This document shows positions 31,400 through 43,884 of a DNA stretch of 64,000 nt, in pieces. The translations under genes were made by a program, and so were the position numbers. The stretch is from Phymatolithon calcareum. Lineage: Eukaryota; Rhodophyta; Florideophyceae; Hapalidiales. The notes under the pieces were generated by a model that saw nothing but the letters and a program-made list of their open reading frames with translations, was not told the origin of the DNA and made no database searches. The stretch spans positions 186,001 to 250,000 of the forward strand of contig CDRMUB010000001.1 of the NCBI GenBank assembly GCA_977006965.1, in the 5' to 3' direction. The number at the start of each line of letters is the position of its first letter. Positions within the stretch are counted from its first letter, which is position 1.

Positions 31400-32310
31400 A
31401 CAAGTTTCGAGCTTTTTGCTGCAACTTTCGAAACATTCCGCTGTCGTCGACATGAGCTTGTGTCTCGAGCTCAGGCCTCCAATGAGCCTCCGACTTCTCC
31501 TTCAACGTAATTTTCTTCCATTTGTGCATTTCGGAAATGCTGCTCATTAGAATGAACAGCAATTCTTGCGTCACATCCATCACGTCCTGAACCTAGCGAG
31601 CGAACGACCGCTTCTAGCAAAAATCGCACCTCGAACGTCTTTGGCATCAATTCCAGTCATAAATTTCTGAATGGAAACCATAGCTACTGTCGATCTTGTG
31701 CGTTGACGCCACTTTTGTACACTTCGCTGCAGCTCCTGATCCTCAATTTTGCCATGAATTTTTAAAATGTATATATTCGCGGACAAGTATATAGACTGAA
31801 GCGAGTCCTGAAATGACGGTTTGGAGCTTTAAAAGTAAAAAACAAAATTAAAAAGCGGAAAATCCTGTTCCGAATGGCTTTGCAGACTGGCCTGCAGTTT
31901 CTGAAACTGTCAAACATTGGGAATTCATGAGTTTCAACCACATCGATGCGACGTTCTCTGTTTCTAGCACATGAAAGCGTTCTCATTGTTTCCGTGAACG
32001 CTCGCCCTGGAAGATCTTCTGGAGAAACACTAATTATTTGTTTTCTGAAACCTCATGTAAGCTTAGAGTCTGGAACAGCTTTTTGAACTCTTTGCAAAGC
32101 TCCTTCAATGGTGAGATGCATACAGCTATCATCTTCTCGAACAATATGCGGCCCAGAACAGCGGCTGTTTTTCCCAAACCAGTCTCGAGATTTGCCGTCG
32201 ATGTGATGCACGGCTCTTTTTCGGAGAACGCTGCCATCGGCTCCAGTTTGGGTCACCCAAGACGTAACGTCACGAGCCGAACAAGTTGTATACGCGGAGC
32301 GTGCAACATA
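31400..32310 (-). pseudogene. RecQ-like helicase core fragment (H6)
   Basis: The minus strand shows ETGLGKTAAVLGRILFEKMI (Walker A region), SLHEVSENK, RRIDVVETHEFPMFDSFRNC (DEAH degraded to ETHE), then IHGKIEDQELQRSVQKWRQ and KFMTGIDAKDVRGAIFA. Frameshifts separate the blocks. The sequence upstream of Walker A is non-helicase and shared with H5, including GSVLRKRAVHH. It ends at about 31400 within the linker after motif VI. Confidence 0.75.
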
Positions 32311-32369
32311 AACCACCCTCTGAATGATAGGCTCAAATCAGACAAGTACTCAATTGTAGGACTTTGAAT

Positions 32370-33140
32370 GCTACAAAATTCGAAGCTGTAATCAATTTTT
32401 ACAACCGCTGTTCAATAGTTCACGCTATTGGTTCCTTCGCAAGGAACTTATTATATAGAGGGCATGCTTGCCCTCTTTGAGAAGAAACTCAGATGGTCCG
32501 CAGAACGATCAAGGTCGCGACGGATAGGTCCGCAAAATCTGTAAGAGTAAGCTTTTAAAAAATATCAATTTTCACTGTCTTTCATTGAGGAAAGGCAGGG
32601 GGATGGAGGCAACGCTCAGTACAGTGAACGTTCCTTTTTTGGTCTTGCTTTCGGGGCAAAAACACTGAATATATTAGAGAACGACGCTCTCGATGTAACA
32701 ATCATTCGATGTGGGCACTCCGTGTAAGCTGCAGAAGCGATCTTTGCAGGCGTTGAGGAGTCATATCAAGGGACGAGTGGAAAGAACACCGCTCTGAAAA
32801 TAAGAATATATTTAAAAGCGTCCCATAAGAGCACCGGTATAGATATGCCAATGTTTGAAAGAACTGCACATTACTGGCACGCTGATCTGATAGATCTCAA
32901 GCCATCATTGTAGACAGTGGGAACACAAGAAGATGATGGAAAAAGGAAGAGTGCCAGAGCTCTTATAGAGCTTTCCAGTGCTTTTTAAAAGAAAAAGGAA
33001 GCCATCAAGTCATCCGGAAGTACTAGCCGTACGTTGCCAAGTGAGCTGAACTATGAAGGGGAAGCCATCGCTGGAACTAATCCGGATGGAGAGGCAAAAG
33101 GGTATCTTCGTCATGCCTTAAGTCTCTTTAGGGTACTGTA
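32370..33140 (+). pseudogene. Helicase middle region, inverted relative to H6 core
   Basis: Direct homologue of 22300-23110 (AGAGGGCATGCTTGC, GATATGCCAATGTTTGAAAG, GAACTGCACATTACTGG are shared). It contains the same head-to-head helicase middle fragment with more decay. H5 and H6, with this flank, therefore form one duplicated block of about 1.7-2.1 kb. Confidence 0.6.
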
Positions 33141-33239
33141 GAGGGTTGAAATACCTCATGCTACTAGCATCGAGCATTCTCCCCTTTCGCATCCCAACTA
33201 GATACAATTAGTTTGAGTTTACAGACTGCAGCTTCATGT

Positions 33240-33900
33240 CTATATGTTTTTAAAAAAATTTCCTTCTGTAGCTCAGCAGAGAAATCGGACGTTAGCATCC
33301 CTGGTCTTTATGCTTCCCCTTCATGTGTATTGAGATGCAGATCGCTTTCTACCAATGCACGGCCCGTCTACACACCTTCCATAGGCCTCCCAAAAGGCTG
33401 TAAGTACTTCAGCGTTGAGCGTTATGTCGACTTTAAGCATTTCAGACCTCACCTTCTCTCAGCCCAATGCCTTTCCGTTTGGTGCTTTTTGGATAGCCGC
33501 TTTAATTCTTGTACTCATGTCCGCAAATTGGGAGAGTTTTATTTACTTTCACCAAGTTGCAATTTTTCGGTGCTATGGCATTTCTACGAGATGTGGGCGG
33601 AAAAATTTTCACAATTCATGGGTTCTCTGTCATCTTGTTCCATCTTTCTCCTTGAGCTCGGCGATTTATTGTTGATACCGCTCGTTCTTCCTCTTTTTCA
33701 GCAAGGCTCTAATCTGACAATTGGTTTTCACAAGCCTCTTGTACACATTGTAAAGATCTCTTTCTTTCTTACATTTTTTGAGGTCTTCTATAACTCCTAG
33801 AGTGCTATTTTGGTACTTCCGGAGCTCTGATTCTCTCTTAGATTCTATTCTTGTCTTTCCCCCGAGGTCCACAACCTCCCGGAAGATATCCTATAGTGAC
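33240..33900 (-). pseudogene. LINE-A ORF2 fragment, EN-RT linker and start of RT
   Basis: The minus strand has a Lys/Arg-rich linker (ESELRKYQNSTLGVIEDLKK, then YNVYKRLVKTNCQIRALLKK) equivalent to the linker between endonuclease and RT in the full element. RT-proximal blocks follow in other frames, and the nucleotides align with 2240-2800. Heavily decayed. Confidence 0.5.
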
Positions 33901-34599
33901 TCTGAGCAGGTACCTCCCTTAAAGCTCTCAATGAGACTGCAAATTCGTACATTTATTTCACATCTCCTTTGCGTATTATCTCGATTTTTCATACTCATTG
34001 GTCGCTTAACCGTGCCCGACCACGGATTGTTCTGTGACACAGGTGCAAAACGAAATGCTCTTTCTTTGAGGCTCTTGCCACGTCATAAGCTTACTAATGT
34101 TTACGCAAGATTTTTAAAATGCGTTGCTGTCACTACTTCTCTTTTGCTTTAAAATTTTGTTTAAAATTGTCCAAGCATAGTCTAATAGGAGTAGCGACCT
34201 TAATGGAAAATCCCTCCTACTTTTAAACTACTGGAAAGCCAGGAAACGATACAATAGAGGATATCGAAAAGCGGTAGTCAAAAGAATCGATTTGACGTGA
34301 AGAGAGTACACTCACACGGTACGCACTTGATGAAGTACAAAAAATCTTTCTAGTTGTCAAGACGGCGTCCACAAGATGATTCCTTCTGAGTATAATTCAG
34401 TGGACTACGCGTGACACTAAGCAGTGGAATGTTGTACGTTTACCGAGACTTCTGTAATATTTTAAAAGCTTTGGTTGGTACTAGAAAAGGTACAGGGAAA
34501 TTCTTTTAGATCAATTCCCCGATTGAGTGTTAAGCATAGAGTCATTTCTCAATTTCTATTCTATTTCGTCGTAGAAGACCATTGTGTAGGAAAGTAGGA

Positions 34600-34775
34600 C
34601 TGGCAAAGATGAACATTGTAGGCAGGACTTGCGATACGGTGCTTTGACGGTGCTGGCTCGGTTCAGCCTGCTCATCATATCGAATGTCATCCTCAGGGTT
34701 CTATTCCTTGACGTTGACAACGTGCAATTTCTTATTATTAGTCTTGTCCAACGAATGACGAGTCAAAGCTCATGT
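34600..34775 (+). repeat. Unclassified repeat X, copy 2 (partial)
   Basis: About 170 bp aligned with 43205-43380 and, inverted, 23850-24020: GCTTTGACGGTGCTGGCTCG, GAATGTCATCCTCAGGGTTC and CTTGACGTTGACAACGT blocks are shared. It ends where LINE-A tail sequence begins. Confidence 0.5.
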
Positions 34776-34779
34776 GAAC

Positions 34780-35155
34780 AGCAGCTTGAACGCATGGTGT
34801 GGCGTTTCTTAAGAAAAATGGGAAGCGTGATGAGGGGACGTCTGTGTTCTTGTTTGCAACTTCCAGACTCATCAATCGCCAGCCTCATCTTGAATAATAC
34901 TTTCTGGTTCCGATTGTCGGACTTAAAGTCGCGTCTTAGCTCTTGCTCTCCTTTCAAGCTCCAACGCACTTTATTTCTATTAAAGACGAGCCCAGATATT
35001 GAGTATAATTACAAAGCACTCGAGTGCACGTTATGGAAGAAAAAGAGCAAACTAATGACCGACAATTCCACGTTACATTTAAAAGCGATCGGAAGGCGAC
35101 CTTGTTGCTCCACTGTAAAATTTTCGGAGGCTTTAAATAAATGCTTTTATATACC
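34780..35155 (+). pseudogene. LINE-A ORF2 tail and 3' end
   Basis: The plus-strand LQRTLFLLKTSPDIEYNYKA segment followed by ECTLWKKKSKLM matches LQRILSSSKISPEIEYECKR of the 19.8 kb copy. The following 3' UTR, GGAGGCTTTAAATAAATG, matches the family 3' end GGAGCTTTTAAAATAAATC. Upstream residues are less clear. Confidence 0.55.
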
Positions 35156-35159
35156 GTGA

Positions 35160-35665
35160 AATATATAGAGGAATGTTTCTATTCGGTACTCAATATATGT
35201 AGATCAGCATTGCCGCGCTTACCAGAGCGAGCTCTCTACAGAAACAGCAACAGAGCAGCAGCCCAGCCACGAGAAAAGTTCCGACTTTACATTAGCGTAA
35301 CAGCTTCACAAGGCCAGCGAGCAGCCCGACATCCCTTCACAACAACAACAGATCAAAACAGATCGATAAACACGGCAACCACAACCGACTATTAAAGATC
35401 GAGAGCTCAGGGCACGGGCAGGCGCGATCGACGCGAGCGCAGCCCAATTATGACTCTAGCACACGACCGTGAAACGCATTGCGCAATGGCGCCTGTCGTG
35501 AGCGTTAGCACGGCCTCATGCCAAAATCTCAGCATCTGCGACCAATACCCCCCAGAACATCGTGCCCAATTCACTGCGTCAGCCCGCCATGCAAATCTAG
35601 AGCGATCTTTCCCGCATACCCGCGGCCGTCCACACGCCACCTCCCGTATCCGAACTGCATATTGA
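35160..35665. other. GC-richer segment of unknown origin
   Basis: Between a LINE-A 3' end and the helicase/LINE composite lies about 500 bp, GC-richer than its surroundings, with short open frames on both strands. No known domain. The start (TATATACCGTGAAATATATAG) is TATA-like. It might be an LTR or leader of a lost element. Confidence 0.3.
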
Positions 35666-35667
35666 CA

Positions 35668-35830
35668 GTGCCGAAGAGAGTTGCTCTGTAAAAATTTCGA
35701 TAGGCGAGACGAACGATTTTCCAGGAGTACTTTGAAATGTGACTTGCATGCAGTCCTTTAATCTTGGAACGAGTGTATCAGGAGCATAAAGATGACATGG
35801 AAATTGATTTATTGTAGAAAGAGGCCCATT
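35668..35830 (+). pseudogene. LINE-A tail remnant fused to helicase end
   Basis: TCTGTAAAAATTTCGATAGG and the following bases align with 3150-3340, but with an internal deletion. They lead into the same convergent junction (GACATGGAAATTGATTTA) as beside the intact helicase. This is the third occurrence of the chimeric junction. Confidence 0.65.
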
Positions 35831-38800
35831 TCTTTCAAAACCAACTTCCAAGCTTTCAGAATTCAACAGGGTTTTCCAATCTGTGTCTGACAAGCCAGTC
35901 TCCGTGCTTCTCATCGGCCCAGTCATCTCTTCTACCTAGTAGCTCTTCTTTAATGTTTTCTCGTAGGGCTTCATTACTCTTGCTCCTTTGTATCGTTATA
36001 AGTGTATGCAGTCCATACACTCATAACGAGCATTGTCTGCGAATTGAAGACACAGCTCTTGCTGTAGGTATTGTTGAAATGAATGCGTGCGCTGTTGTGT
36101 AAATACAAAAAGCACCTCACACAGCAACGAAGTCAACGGAGAGATGGATCTTGAAGCAGTGGAAAGCTGCTTGCATTGTGCGTAGAACCTTTGGCCGTGA
36201 AGGTCAGACAGCGAAAGCATTTTAAGTGGTTCGGCTACTTTTCACAAGCCTCGAATTTAATGCAACTGTCCGAGCTGTGCTCGTAACTCCTTGGCTGAAA
36301 CTGTTTCTTGTCGAACCAGTCCCTAATGCAGAGGGACCACAGTCGGCAAAGCGCTTAAAAATATTCCTGCAAGGAAATTAAATCTTGTGATGTCTGGTCT
36401 CTGTCGGCATTAGCAACCCTATGTCTAGTTTCGCTCAATTTATCGTTATCGGTATACGAACTCAGCTTCTTGTAAGAAACGAGTTCTGTTATTCCTAGAC
36501 TTCTCTTGGATGGAACATGTGTTCTAGACGAAGATTCGCACACGTCGCACTGAGGACAGTTATCCAACTGAGAGCAGAGACGAGAAGTGCTTGCGTCATT
36601 AGAGAGTTCTCAACTCGCTCTCGTCAACATGAGCTTGTGTCTCGACCCCGGGCCTCAGATGAGCCCTCTCCTTCTCCTTGAACGTACTTTTTCGCCCATG
36701 ATTGCATTTCGAAGGTGCCGCCCGCGAAAATGAACAACAATTCTTGCGTCACGTCCATCACGTCCTTCTCTTCAGGCGGTTTGCCAGAACCTAGCGAGCG
36801 AAGGACAACTTCCGGACAATATCACACCTTAATCGTCTTTGGCATCAATTCCAGTCAAAAATTTCGCACTAGCAACCATGACTACTGTCAATCTTGTATG
36901 TTGACGCCACTTTTGCACAATTCAGTGCAGCTCCTGGTTTTCCATTTTGCTATGGCACTTTGAAATGCATTTATTCTCGCACAAATGTATAGATTAAAGC
37001 GAGTCCTCAATTGCGTTTGCGTGGTTAGTGGTCAGACACGCAACAAGAATCTTTCCAGTCGAACAATTGAGGGCACGATGGATGTCCTCAACTGATTTTT
37101 GAATACTGCTCATCATGAGACTAGAAGAAGGAGTTGCCAAAATGTTCACTTGTTGCTTGAGATTTTGCCGGGAGCAATCTCCACGAATGGCAGTCAAACT
37201 TGCTCTGGATATATTGAATCCTTCAGCGATGCGATGGAGAAGGGGTTTGGAGCTGTAGCAGTCAAAAAGACTATTGGAACGCTGAAAGTTCCGTTCTGAA
37301 TGGCTTTGCAGGCTTGCATACAGTTTCTGAAACTGTCAGACATTGAGAGCTCATGAGCCTCATCCACAGCGATGCGACCTACTCGAATCCTAGAACATGG
37401 AAGACTTCTCATTGTTTCCGTGAACGCTCGCCATGGACGATCATCTGGAGAGGGAAGAATTATACATCCTCTCTTCCCCAATTGGTTTTGTGAGACCTCA
37501 TGTATGCGTGGAGTCTGGACTACTGCCGACTCGAACCGCTTTCTGCATATTTGGCGAAGCTCCTTCAATAGTGAGATCCATACAGTTTATATTCTTGAAA
37601 ACATTATGGGGCCCAGGACGACGGCTGTTCTCACGGAACTAGTCGCGAGAAATAGCGCGGGGTCCTTCGTTTTTCCATATACATCATTCAGAACTAGCTC
37701 GTGCTCATGGCTTCGAGATTTTGCGTCCAGAAGAGAGCAAGCCTTTTGCACCGCTTCAACTGCATTAAACTTCGGATTGCTGACCAAGCATTTGCTTCCA
37801 TCTTCCAAATCCATAGAAGCTATTTGAGCTTGCTAACCGGTCTCGAAAAGACCCCTGGATGCTGTGGCAGCAGCGGGGATATGAGCATGAGCAAGCGACA
37901 TGTTTCAGCTCTCCACACGCATTTTGATTGCTTCAAATACCCGATGACTTGTACGGCACGACGAAGATACTCTTTGGCTTCTCCATCCTTACTGGTTTCA
38001 ATGATGTCGTCTTCTTCATAGTTGAGCGCTGCTGGCATGGTGCGACTCGCACTTATGGATGAAATGAAGGCCTCCGTGCTTTTTTTGTAAGCTATTGGAA
38101 AGCTATTTAAAAGCAATTGTCGCCACTCTAATTCGATCATCACCTTGCATTCCCAGAGTCGGCAATGATGGCATTCAAATTCCCAGGTCAACTTGCCAGA
38201 CGTGGGATCCTTTTTGAGACATACACATATCTACAGCGGTGTTCTCTCCACTCGTTCCTTAAAGAAAATCCTGAACGCGGGCATAAAATGCTTCTGCAGC
38301 GTGTACAGAATGACCGCCTTGTATTATTGCAGCTTCTTGAACGTCTTTCTCGGAAATATTTGATGTCTTAGCACCTGCAGCAAGATTCATTAAAGCCCGA
38401 ACAGAGACACTCTCTCTGTATTTCGTGTTGCCCTATTACCATTGCGTATAATCACTGAATGAGAGCGGAACTTCGAATTCTTCGAAAAGCTTACTCATGA
38501 CATGCGCTACCGGCCCCGGCAGCATCGTATCAGCGCGCAAAAGAGTCCAAAGGCTGTTCATCCTGTCGATGTCCAGGTTGTCTCCCGATTCTCCTTGAGT
38601 CGTTGCCTTCTTCTCGTCTTGTGAGTTACGGAATAAGCAAACAACATGGTGTACGAGCAGGAAATACGATTTGACAAGATATGTTGTCTTGGCGTCCAAG
38701 TGTCGAGTAAGAAAACTGACAGCTACCATTTTAGGCACGCTCATTCTACTATAATAAGAGGCCAAGACGCACTATGATCCCACGAAGATAACAGTCCTTC

Positions 38801-40490
38801 TTCGGTATGGTTTTTAATAACATTGTTGACGCCAAACTGTGCTCCTCTTTCTAGAGCCTCTCCAGAACTGTCATCGCACAGACAAAGAGCTCGTCTTCTC
38901 TGTCTGCCTTTCTTGTCCAGTTGTGCAGCTCAGGCTGAGACAGGGACAAGACTCCGGAACTTAAAAAACCAATCATTACAAGATTGAATAAATTGCTTTT
39001 TACGGGGGTCAGACTTAAATGAGTATCCCGTTTTCTTCTCCGAGATTCGATCAACAATGCCCCTTGGTTTCCTCCTGAACTTTGGAGATAGTGGTTTTCC
39101 TTTCAATAACCCCAAGGTTATTGAATCTTTCATTGAATATGCTTTAGGACCTCTCCGACTTGAGCTGCACAGACTTCGATACCATCGATAAATCCACAAC
39201 TAACGTGATCAGGATGATTGCAAACGGTATAAGTAATTTTTTTCATCTCCGTTTCCCGAAGGCGGCGGCAATGGGAGCGCACATCAGACAGCATGCAAAC
39301 ACCGCTTTTTGCACCAAATTGGAGAAGTCTTTTGACGATAGAGATAATTTTCCGTGTCCAGCATATGTTGCACCCTGACCGCCATTAATGCAATACAGTA
39401 TACGAAATGAAAGAGTCTCGAAATTATTGAGGACACCTCAGTTCTAAGACGAAATATTGATAAACCACTTTACTTCGCTGTCACACAAACGCATGTTGCG
39501 TAGGCGTACATGGAAAGGCTTGAAGGGCCTTCATTCAGGGTTCCTACTTCGAAAAAATGACTGAACAGAAGATCGTGAATGTACTTGGTTGTGTCAGGTG
39601 GCAATTAGATGCTTCCGTTAGGAGTACGTCCGCGAAGGCCTTCTGATGATCCGACATGGAAACTGATGGAAATCAGCTTTCTTCGATTCTCTCCTTATCA
39701 AGGACCAATCTGCGGGCAATGAACAAGAGATTCGTAGTGTGTTGTAGAAACATTTCCATAGTGCTTCCAGCAGATTTCTCTTCCAGGAAAGTGAGCTTTG
39801 TCCTCTCTCTTCTGATTCTGATGTTGCAATATCAAGGTAGGTTCCATGGAATAAAGTACATATTCTGCCAAGAGACTTTTATTTCATCGTACTAAGTCTC
39901 CAGTGAATCTTGAATTGCGAAAACAGCTGACTGCGAAAGTCCTGCGGGCAGGTCAGTGGAGCCGGCGAGTAGAGCAATCGCGCCTTCCATGTCCATGTTA
40001 TAGTGTTTCAGACGCTCGTGGGCTTTGCGAGTAACGCAAACGGACTGTGATGGCGGTGGTCCTGTGGCGTGTCTGCAATAACTAAGACATTCGCAGGATC
40101 TTAGCTCTGTGGCTTCTCTCGTACACCGGAATCATCGATTGAATTACGGGATGGTCGGGACTCGCTCCCGATCAAGACCGCGAAGAAACACTCTTGTCCC
40201 TTCTTTTTTGATAGTGACTGTGCGCTTACAAAAGTTTCGTTACTTCAGTGGCTTGCAAAGCCGCAACTTATACTATGCTTCTCTTTCAGATGAGATCTAA
40301 AGCACCTCAGAGACTTGAAGAGAGCGCGGCATAGATGACGGAATCTAGTGTTTTTTACTCTCAAACCGGATAATTTTGGAAGCGGAGTCGACAGGGAAGT
40401 CCTGCCTCAGTAGAGCGCCACAGTTTCCATATCTTCATGAAAAGTGTTCCTCACCGAGAGGGAGGTGCATCATATAGCTCGCGCTGCGCT
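35815..40490 (-). pseudogene. Near full-length RecQ-like helicase copy (H7)
   Basis: The whole helicase is recognisable, from the DW-GKP-GILK end near 35830 to the N-terminal finger region near 40400. Landmarks include CPQCDVCESSSRTHVPSKRS, the VIFLTATAPN-type motif III segment, SSVRTAVVLGPIMF (Walker A lost), the LVHHVVCLFRNSQDEKKATT block and the SSFRKSP-side N-terminus. Many frameshifts and stops break it. Nucleotide identity to H2 is visibly high throughout, so this copy shows the full length of the unit. Confidence 0.85.
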
Positions 40491-40770
40491 TCGGCAAAAT
40501 GAAAGCTCAAGGACATAGATAAAATATTATTCAGAATGACTTTGTCTCGTCCTAGTAAGTCCTCAGTGAGGGGAGATTTTCGAAAACTGCTCACTCTGAA
40601 GGACATGGCGGAAAAAGATGAATGTAGACAATCATGACGGTGAAAAGCCGGAAAAGGCCTTGAGTGAGCTGTCAATGAAAGTTGAAAGACCATTTACTGC
40701 ATGCTCTGAGAACGAATTATTTAAACAAAAGTAGAAACCAGTTTCTTAAATGCAACATCCTATTTACTAG

Positions 40771-41112
40771 TGCGTTGATCTCTGGGGTTGTAAGCACTCA
40801 GTTGCATCGAAGCGGAAAAGGAATATCACATACGACATGACAAACGAATGTCCAGCAATTCCCAAGCTTTCCAACGTGAGGAACAGGCAGCTCGCGCTGC
40901 AATATGCTTGTGGATGGCTCCCACAGATGTCAAAAACAAGTATGGCCGAAGAATTCGGTCCCAGAGCCAGAGAGTATATGGAGACCCTTGAACGCGCGCT
41001 AGCAGGGTACGACCTCGAAGGAGAAATTCGACTGGGAGCAGAAAAGGCGTTAGATGAGCTCTTACTATTTAGCAAGACACTCAGAGTGTCGCAAATTCGA
41101 GGTCGGGAATAA
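40771..41112 (+). CDS. Unrecognised small protein or C-terminal exon
   Basis: Open from 40771, with a first Met at 40837, to TAA at 41110. The sequence has coding-like, charged, helical composition (MAEEFGPRAREYMETLERAL, then GYDLEGEIRLGAEKALDELL). It lies directly beyond the N-terminal end of H7 and shows no match to other repeats here. The antisense frame is also long, but its composition is less protein-like. Function unknown. Confidence 0.35.
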   Translation, partial: CVDLWGCKHSVASKRKRNITYDMTNECPAIPKLSNVRNRQLALQYACGWLPQMSKTSMAEEFGPRAREYMETLERALAGYDLEGEIRLGAEKALDELLLFSKTLRVSQIRGRE

Positions 41113-41119
41113 TCGCTGT

Positions 41120-41800
41120 CGAGAAGACAAGAAACAATCGGTCTCAAGTGTCTCCGTCTCGCACACTGCCGCCTGCTTCTCATAACAAGACAGTAAATTC
41201 GGAGACAATCTAACTGGCTCTGGATGAGCGCCGCTTCATACTCCAGCACCGATGACCAGATTCGGAGCGGTATAAATACGACAGCACCCGAGTACAGCAT
41301 TGTGTCGGAAGGCAGTCGGAATAAGAATCACCAAGTCTTGGTCGGCTCAGTGCTCCTTCCGGGAGCACACGGAGAGAAGTGGCTGGTGTAGGCGTCTCGC
41401 CATTCCCGGTGCTCGTTTGGGAAACTAGCGGTTATAACGGATCACAAAGACAAATTGGTTTGTAGCGACATTCTTGAACAGCACGTGTACCTTCGCAAGG
41501 TTCTACAACGCTGAGCGCGCGAAAGGTAGTAAACTCCATTTTGTTCTGAACTGTTCATTGCCGTTTTGCGACACATAAAACGCATGGACAATGAAGAAGG
41601 CCTGTACTGAGCTGCAGAAGGCAAGAAAAAGAGCGGTCGAGCCCCAGCACAAATAATCCTGTAGAGGACTGAGAGCAAATTACTTTGAATCCTGAGTTTT
41701 CTTTTGTCTGCCATTTGGTGGACGTTTTTGCAAGCTACACTAAGGTAGGAAGCATCACAGAAAGCCTCACCCATATCTTCGGAAGTCTGTGGGGCTTTTA
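41120..41800. other. Stretch without a recognisable gene
   Basis: TATAAATACG at about 41272 is the only promoter-like word. Open frames on the minus strand lack known motifs. Confidence 0.3.
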
Positions 41801-41809
41801 AATAAACTT

Positions 41810-42300
41810 TAATTAAAAAAAGTTGCCACACTGTAAATGCAAGGAGACTATAACTGCAGGGAGACATCCATATCCTTGCAACAGCTTGTAAATAATGAGT
41901 AGTAGGACGCGGAAGATGTCAAATCTTTTGTAAAGTCGAGTTGTTCCCTCTAGGCGTTGAATAATGAAAAACAATTCTTGCCTCATGTCCTTCACGCCCT
42001 GCTCTCTCTTCTGTTTAGCAGAACCTATCAAGAAAACAACAGCTTCCGCTAAAAAGCACAACTAGAACCGTTTTAGCATCAATTCCAGTCAATAATTCTC
42101 TAGTAACAACCATCACTTCTGTCGATCTTGTGTGGTGACGGCACTTTTGAACGTTTCCCTGTACCACCTTGTCCTCCTGTTTACCATGCAGTTTTATAAC
42201 GCAAAAACCCATCAGATACTGAAAAGCCGTGGAATAACAAGCCCGGAAAGGATCAGAGCTGTATGCGGATGCAGAAAATTCTCTCTTGGAGAGCTGAGAC
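41810..42300 (-). pseudogene. RecQ-like helicase fragment, second RecA domain (H8)
   Basis: The minus strand reads IKLHGKQEDKVVQGNVQKCR, then STEVMVVTRELLTGIDAKTV, matching LKCHGKMEDMELERSVQKWR and TVVMVATEKFLTGIDAKDV of H2. It continues with FFIIQRLEG, after which similarity fades. No Walker A region is present. Confidence 0.65.
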
Positions 42301-42414
42301 AAGATGCTTTTGTGGGATTAAGAACATTTTCAAAGCACTTCCCTCGACACGTTTCGAACGTTTTCCAGAGAAAAAGTGAAAATACCACGAAATCTATTGT
42401 TTGATAGTTAGAAT

Positions 42415-43720
42415 GTGATGGGAAGTCTTTCTATGCTGCTTGCCCATTGCAGCTGTAGCTGGAGGCATCACATCAGAGAGAAATGTTTTACTTCCAAGGT
42501 GGATCCAACTTTATCTTCTGGCACTCAAGGATTATAAAACGTTTGCAAGTTTTCGATACCACATCTAAACAGCCCTTACTGCGATCAAGGGTTTTGTTTC
42601 CAATAAACTATAAGAACACGGTTATAGTCGCAACACATGATACAAAGTTTGCGGCCATTTAGCTATTATAGATGATATCCCTGTAAGTCACCTTCCATTG
42701 TAGTCACACTGGCGCAAGTTAAATTGGTGTACGAAACACTGAAGACTGTACTGAATATCTGAGGCGCACTAGCTGTGCTTGGATTACCTTTACATGGTTC
42801 TGTTACGAGTACGTCTGCACAGCAAGCTCTCGGTGCTTACTTGGGGAATCATAACACCTTGCACTCGTAATTCGATTAAAGTCTAATCTCACATTTATCC
42901 GATTAGATGTCTCCCTTTAGAGTGCGAGTTTTTCACAATTGAGAGAACAATCATCCCTCAGACGAACGTAGAGCTTTTCACTTGTACCTTGGCACCCAAT
43001 GAGCGCCTGTGTTTGGATCGCGGTGGGGCGTGGTGACATCAGCGGCGTTTTGTCCAAAGGCCCTTGCAAGACTTAGGTCAGGGTGCTCGGAAAAGTGCGT
43101 TTAGAGGTTCCGAAAGCTGTATCGAAGCTTGTGTGCCCTTTCGAGGACTATTTCGTCGCAGTTGTACACGATCAGCAGACGTTTCGCGATAAAGATAAGC
43201 AAAAGTGAACACTGTAAGCAGAACTTTGCGGTACAGCGCTTTGACCTTTTTGGCTCGGTTCAACGTGCTCAGCGTCTGGAATGTCATCCTCAGCGTTCTC
43301 TTCCTTGACGTTTACAACGTTCACTGTCTTAATCTTTGACTTCTTTAATGGATGACGAATCAGAACCCATGTCGCGCGATGTGATAGGCTCGCGCGACCA
43401 ATAGTTTCTTTTCTGAGTACATTCTGAACCATAGAACACAACTTTTCTGACTTCGAAATGGCTCCGTATAGTCTGAAGTACTCCGCAAGGTCGCTTAGCG
43501 ATGTTGCTTTTGTGCGCACTGATGTTCGGACGGCGCGCGTCCTGTGTTTTTCTCCAGGAATTGCAGGTCGTGTATTTCTGAGTAACCAACATATTTTCAA
43601 TGCTAGCGCCGAACGAGGAAAATTTAATGTAGACGTGAGCCTAAAACGTGGCCTTAGCTTTAATTGGACTAAGACATATATATCCAGCTGCAGTTTCTTA
43701 CACATATTATCAGAGTCTGT
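42415..43720 (+). repeat. Unclassified coding repeat X, copy 3
   Basis: The longest copy of X. The probable coding strand is minus: a 177-codon open frame lies at 43172-43705 and includes VIRHPLKKSKIKTVNVVNVK-like and AEHVEPSQKGQSAVPQ segments. Further blocks downstream match copy 1 (CQGTSEKLYVRLRDDC). The sequence GAATGTCATCCTCAG near 43280 is shared with copy 2. I recognise no domain; interrupted by stops. Confidence 0.5.
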
Positions 43721-43884
43721 TTACTCGCCGTAAAGCCTTCCGAATGCATAGGCAAGGCTGTTGCGAACTTTAAAAAGGCCGTTATTATAAGCCTTGTCTA
43801 TAATTATCACATGGTCTTGCACAAAGGGCTAGGTACCAGGCCAGAATATTTTATAATCACTCTAAAGCTCCTCAAATACGCAAT

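Noticed and set aside
40767-41300. 177-codon minus-strand frame
   Set aside because: It overlaps the plus-strand frame 40771-41112, whose composition is more protein-like; the antisense frame is rich in Ser and Cys without structure.
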